Shown: positions 7,787 through 9,765 of the stretch, piece by piece | How the letters are laid out: each line of letters starts with the position of its first letter | How positions within the stretch are numbered: the first letter of the stretch is position 1 | Source of the DNA: Pararhodospirillum photometricum DSM 122 | Lineage (GTDB): Bacteria; Pseudomonadota; Alphaproteobacteria; Rhodospirillales; Rhodospirillaceae | NCBI RefSeq assembly: GCF_000284415.1 | Contig: NC_017059.1 | Coordinates: 219,574-229,338, forward strand | DNA: 9,765 bases | Direction of reading: 5' to 3' | Position numbers and translations under genes: made by a program | The notes under the pieces: generated by a model | The model's input: only the letters and a program-made list of their open reading frames with translations | Database searches by the model: none | What the model was told of the DNA's origin: nothing

Positions 7787-7968
7787 CGCGTCTCACGCCG
7801 TCCGAACGGAGAAGGAAAGGGCAACCATGTCACCAAAAACCGCCGCGCGCGGGGCGGCTCGGGGCGGGGGGATGGTTATTGTCTGGCCGCTATTGACCAG
7901 AAACAACACCCACCCACAACAGATTTTACACGCCGTTCCCGGAAAAACGCGCCTAACCCGGGGATAAG
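7787..7968. other. Intergenic region upstream of pstC
   Basis: About 180 bp between the post-pstS hairpin and the pstC start. I find no conserved coding sequence. A TAAAAT hexamer (- strand, 7923-7928) lacks a usable -35 element, and TGTT/GGTCA motifs around 7890-7920 are too degenerate to call a Pho box. A secondary promoter for pstCAB-phoU-phoB is possible but unproven from sequence. Confidence 0.4.
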
Positions 7969-8019
7969 GACAACACCCTGTTTCCCGGCTTTTTTCCGGG
8001 AAACAGGGCCGGTGTTGTC
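7969..8019 (-). terminator. Strong hairpin directly after pstS (partial terminator or mRNA stabiliser)
   Basis: Twenty base pairs formed by 7969-7988 and 7996-8019, with a single four-base bulge (CCGG, 8009-8012) and a seven-base loop. It begins six bases after the pstS stop codon in transcription order. No U-run follows in the - strand RNA; the T-rich bases are in the loop on the + strand. In binding-protein transporter operons such structures often protect the upstream message or attenuate readthrough, letting the binding protein exceed the permeases; that role here is inferred. Confidence 0.7.
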
Positions 8020-8025
8020 AGAGTT

Positions 8026-9054
8026 TTAGAGGGCCAGCGGGGCGAGCGCCTGGGCCTTCTTGGCGGTCTCGACGCGCTCGGCGTCGGGCAGCGGGATCAG
8101 GCCCTTGTCAGCCAAGTAGCCCTCGGGGCCCCAGGCGGTGTCGCTGGTGAAGGCGCTCACGAATTCCTGAATGCCGGGGATGGTGCCGACGTGGGCCTTC
8201 TTCACGTAGAAGTACAGCGAACGCGACACGCCATACTTGCCAGAAGAGATGTTTTCGAAGGTCGGATCAACCGCATCCACCCGCGAGCCCTGGATCTTGT
8301 CGGCGTTCTGCTCCAGGAAGGAGTACCCGAAGATGCCCAGAGCCTTGGTGTTGCTCTCCAGCTTCTGAACGATCAGGTTGTCGTTTTCGCCGGCCTCAAT
8401 GTAGCGGCCGTCTTCGCGCACCGAGGCGAACACCTTCTTGAAGGCGGCTTCGTCGGTCTTCTTCAACTCCTTGCACTCCGGCAAGGTCTCGCAGCCCGCT
8501 TCCATCACCAGCTCAACGAAGGCGTCGCGGGTGCCCGAGGTCGGCGGCGGTCCCAGAACCTCGATTTCCACCGCCGGAAGCTTCGGATCGATCTCGCTCC
8601 ACTTGGTGTAGGGGTTGGCCGTCCACTTGCCGTCCACCGGAACTTCCTTGGCCAACGCCAGGAACAGGGTTTTCTTGTTCACGTCAAAGAGCGGCGCCGT
8701 CTTGGCGTTGGCCAGCACGATACCGTCGAAGCCGATCTTGACTTCGGTGATCTCGGTCACACCGTTTTTGGCGCAGGTCTCGACCTCGGAGGTCTTGATG
8801 CGTCGCGAGGCATTGGTGATGTCCGGGTGCTCCACGCCCACGCCGGCGCAAAACAGCTTCAGCCCGCCGCCGGTGCCCGTGGATTCAATGACCGGGGTCT
8901 TGAAGTTCGTGGTCTTGCCGAAGTTTTCGGCCACCGTCGTCGAGAACGGAAACACCGTGGACGAGCCGACAATGCGGATCTGATCGCGGGCCTCGGCGGC
9001 GCCAGCCATGGTGATGGCCGCAACGGCCGCCAGAGCGAGGGTCTTCCTGATCAC
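8026..9054 (-). CDS. pstS: Periplasmic phosphate-binding protein PstS
   Basis: Periplasmic receptor that binds inorganic phosphate and delivers it to PstC/PstA. I start it at the GTG at 9054: GGAGG (9060-9064) lies five bases upstream and the protein then begins with a signal peptide (MIRKTLALAAVAAITMAG), likely cut after AEA at residue 22. The open frame extends 62 codons further upstream but that part looks non-coding. The mature part begins DQIRIVGSSTVFPFS. Phosphate-loop features are GSSTVFP (30-36), STGTGGGLKLFC (58-69) and SGTRD (173-177). Total 342 residues, normal for the family. Cysteines at about 69/94 and in CETLPEC could form disulphides. Likely PhoB-activated from the repeat at 9186-9218. 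Followed by a strong hairpin and then pstC. Confidence 0.96.
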   Translation of the reverse strand: MIRKTLALAAVAAITMAGAAEARDQIRIVGSSTVFPFSTTVAENFGKTTNFKTPVIESTGTGGGLKLFCAGVGVEHPDITNASRRIKTSEVETCAKNGVTEITEVKIGFDGIVLANAKTAPLFDVNKKTLFLALAKEVPVDGKWTANPYTKWSEIDPKLPAVEIEVLGPPPTSGTRDAFVELVMEAGCETLPECKELKKTDEAAFKKVFASVREDGRYIEAGENDNLIVQKLESNTKALGIFGYSFLEQNADKIQGSRVDAVDPTFENISSGKYGVSRSLYFYVKKAHVGTIPGIQEFVSAFTSDTAWGPEGYLADKGLIPLPDAERVETAKKAQALAPLAL

Positions 9055-9059
9055 TTTTG

Positions 9060-9064
9060 CCTCC
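9060..9064 (-). promoter_or_regulatory. Ribosome-binding site that fixes the GTG start of pstS
   Basis: GGAGG on the - strand, five bases (CAAAA) before the GTG at 9052-9054. It is the best Shine-Dalgarno in the region and directly precedes a signal peptide, which decides the start. Confidence 0.85.
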
Positions 9065-9066
9065 AA

Positions 9067-9102
9067 TTGGCCTTTGCCAAATGACCCAGGGGTCACATGA
9101 CC
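9067..9102 (-). promoter_or_regulatory. Cluster of small inverted repeats in the pstS leader
   Basis: Three TGACC/GGTCA half-sites occur at 9082-9086, 9091-9095 and 9098-9102, giving two adjoining palindromes (TGACCC-AG-GGGTCA and GGTCA-CA-TGACC). A small hairpin (TTGGC/GCCAA, 9067-9080) abuts the GGAGG ribosome-binding site. This could be an operator for a dimeric regulator or a leader RNA structure affecting translation. The regulator is unknown, and loops of two bases argue against the palindromes acting as RNA hairpins. Confidence 0.4.
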
Positions 9103-9162
9103 TTGGGGGGATGCCCGCAAGGGGCTGTGTCCAGCGGGTCTTGGTCCGCCGGGGTGAGGCGG

Positions 9163-9168
9163 ACTGTA
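9163..9168 (-). promoter_or_regulatory. Possible -10 element of pstS promoter
   Basis: TACAGT on the - strand, 17 bases downstream of the last Pho-box repeat. It matches four of six positions of TATAAT. The spacing is longer than the roughly 10 bases seen after the final CTGTCAC in enterobacterial pho promoters, so this is a tentative call. Confidence 0.25.
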
Positions 9169-9185
9169 GTCAGGATCGGCAACAC

Positions 9186-9218
9186 GTTTGTGACAGGCAG
9201 ATGAATGTTCTGTGACAA
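9186..9218 (-). promoter_or_regulatory. Pho box: three consecutive 11-bp repeats upstream of pstS
   Basis: On the - strand, reading toward pstS, the units are TTGTCACAGAA (9208-9218), CATTCATCTGC (9197-9207) and CTGTCACAAAC (9186-9196). The outer units carry TGTCAC in exact 22-bp register and the middle is degenerate. This fits the known PhoB site architecture of CTGTCAT-type heptamers at 11-bp intervals. It lies 131 bp before the pstS start, and phoB is in the same cluster, implying autoregulation. Confidence 0.75.
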
Positions 9219-9299
9219 CCCGATCTGGGAAGAGGCGCACCGGTGATGTCTAACCCTTTGGATCTCTTCAGTTTCGAGTCGTTCTGAAAGACACCGGGC

Positions 9300-9752
9300 T
9301 CATAAATCAAGGCGGCGGCGAAAGAGTTGTAAGGGAAGTGACACGCCGATGCCGATGGCTCCAAACGTGAACAGCACCCGCACACAGGCTTGGCCGACCT
9401 CGGCGACAATCTCGGGGGAGGGGGGCAAGGTGGTCAGGGCGAACAAGCCCAAGATGGCTTGGGCCGCAATGCCGCCGGGCACCAAGGGGATGCAGCCGGC
9501 GACGGCCAGGGCGCTTCGCACCATGCCGGTTTGGGCGTGCAGGGCTTGCACCGTGGCGCCCACGGCGAGTGCGGCGGCAAAGGAGGCGGCCTCCAGGGGC
9601 CAGCCTTGAAGCAAGCCGAGCGAGCGCACCAACAGCGCCAAGGCACCGATCGCCGCCGCCCAGGGCAAAGCGCGCAGGCTGATGTTAAACAACAGACCAA
9701 ACCCGGCAGCGCCCACCGCGCCGGCCAGAATCTTCAGCAAGAGTGCGCTCAT
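9300..9752 (-). CDS. YjjB/ThrE_2 (DUF3815) family membrane protein, threonine/serine exporter-like subunit
   Basis: A 150-residue, highly hydrophobic protein. The segment GFGLLFNISLRALPW (17-31) and the motif CIPLVPGG (about 87-94) resemble the C-terminal half of ThrE-type exporters, which in many bacteria is a separate YjjB-like protein working with a YjjP-like partner; E. coli YjjB has 157 residues. Four or five inner-membrane segments are expected. Members have been linked to efflux of threonine/serine or of small dicarboxylates such as succinate; the substrate here is unknown. The ATG at 9752 overlaps a TGA (ATGA) in another frame, which would suit a four-base overlap with an upstream partner gene cut off by the window edge. 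No strong ribosome-binding site is seen, consistent with translational coupling. It is not expected to be part of the phosphate system. Confidence 0.8.
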   Translation of the reverse strand: MSALLLKILAGAVGAAGFGLLFNISLRALPWAAAIGALALLVRSLGLLQGWPLEAASFAAALAVGATVQALHAQTGMVRSALAVAGCIPLVPGGIAAQAILGLFALTTLPPSPEIVAEVGQACVRVLFTFGAIGIGVSLPLQLFRRRLDL

Positions 9753-9765
9753 CGTGGAGTTTTCC

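Noticed and set aside
7880..7925. Possible second Pho box before pstC (CTGTTGT and CTGGTCA 22 bp apart on the - strand)
   Set aside because: Too many mismatches to the CTGTCAT unit, and no clear middle repeat; chance is likely.
8191..9084. Long 297-residue open frame on the + strand opposite pstS
   Set aside because: It is the antisense shadow of pstS in high-GC DNA, has no recognisable domain, and the - strand protein is clearly real.
9055..9240. Upstream extension of pstS by 62 codons
   Set aside because: The extension lacks a ribosome-binding site, precedes a clear signal peptide, and would place coding sequence across the Pho box and possible -10.
9241..9299. Possible terminator after the ThrE_2-family gene (CTTCAG/CTGAAAG pairing)
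   Set aside because: The stem is short and bulged, with a long loop and no T-run.

Overview
The window reads as a chromosomal stretch from a GC-rich alphaproteobacterium, probably close to Rhodospirillaceae. This placement is an inference. It rests on the gene order pstS-pstC-pstA-pstB-phoU-phoB, the long pstA and pstC forms with extended N-termini, the DUF1178 protein and the CobW/COG0523 protein. No rRNA, tRNA, CRISPR array, insertion sequence or phage gene is visible.

Layout: the left third is on the + strand. It holds a 5'-truncated CobW/COG0523 metallochaperone GTPase with a striking histidine-rich loop, then a DUF1178 zinc-ribbon-like protein. A hairpin-rich 365-bp gap follows, with two terminator-like hairpins and a 26-bp near-perfect inverted repeat, and then adenine phosphoribosyltransferase (apt). 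From about 2.7 kb to the end all genes are on the - strand. Read in transcription order these are a partner-type membrane protein of the YjjB/ThrE_2 family (upstream neighbour probably cut off by the window edge), the periplasmic phosphate-binding protein PstS, permeases PstC and PstA, ATPase PstB, the regulator PhoU and the response regulator PhoB.

The core is a complete high-affinity phosphate uptake and signalling cluster. PstS captures phosphate, PstC/PstA carry it across the membrane, PstB powers transport, PhoU relays transporter status, and PhoB activates the regulon under phosphate limitation. The sensor kinase PhoR is not in the window. A three-unit 11-bp direct repeat resembling a Pho box lies 131 bp upstream of pstS, which suggests PhoB autoregulates the cluster. 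A 20-bp hairpin just after pstS and a smaller one between pstC and pstA probably set unequal expression of the periplasmic and membrane subunits.

Most of the window is ordinary conserved housekeeping and nutrient-response biology. I see no convincing undescribed system. The second-look items are regulatory DNA and RNA structures, chiefly the triple Pho box, the small inverted repeats in the pstS leader, the post-pstS hairpin and the long intergenic inverted repeat near 1.9 kb.
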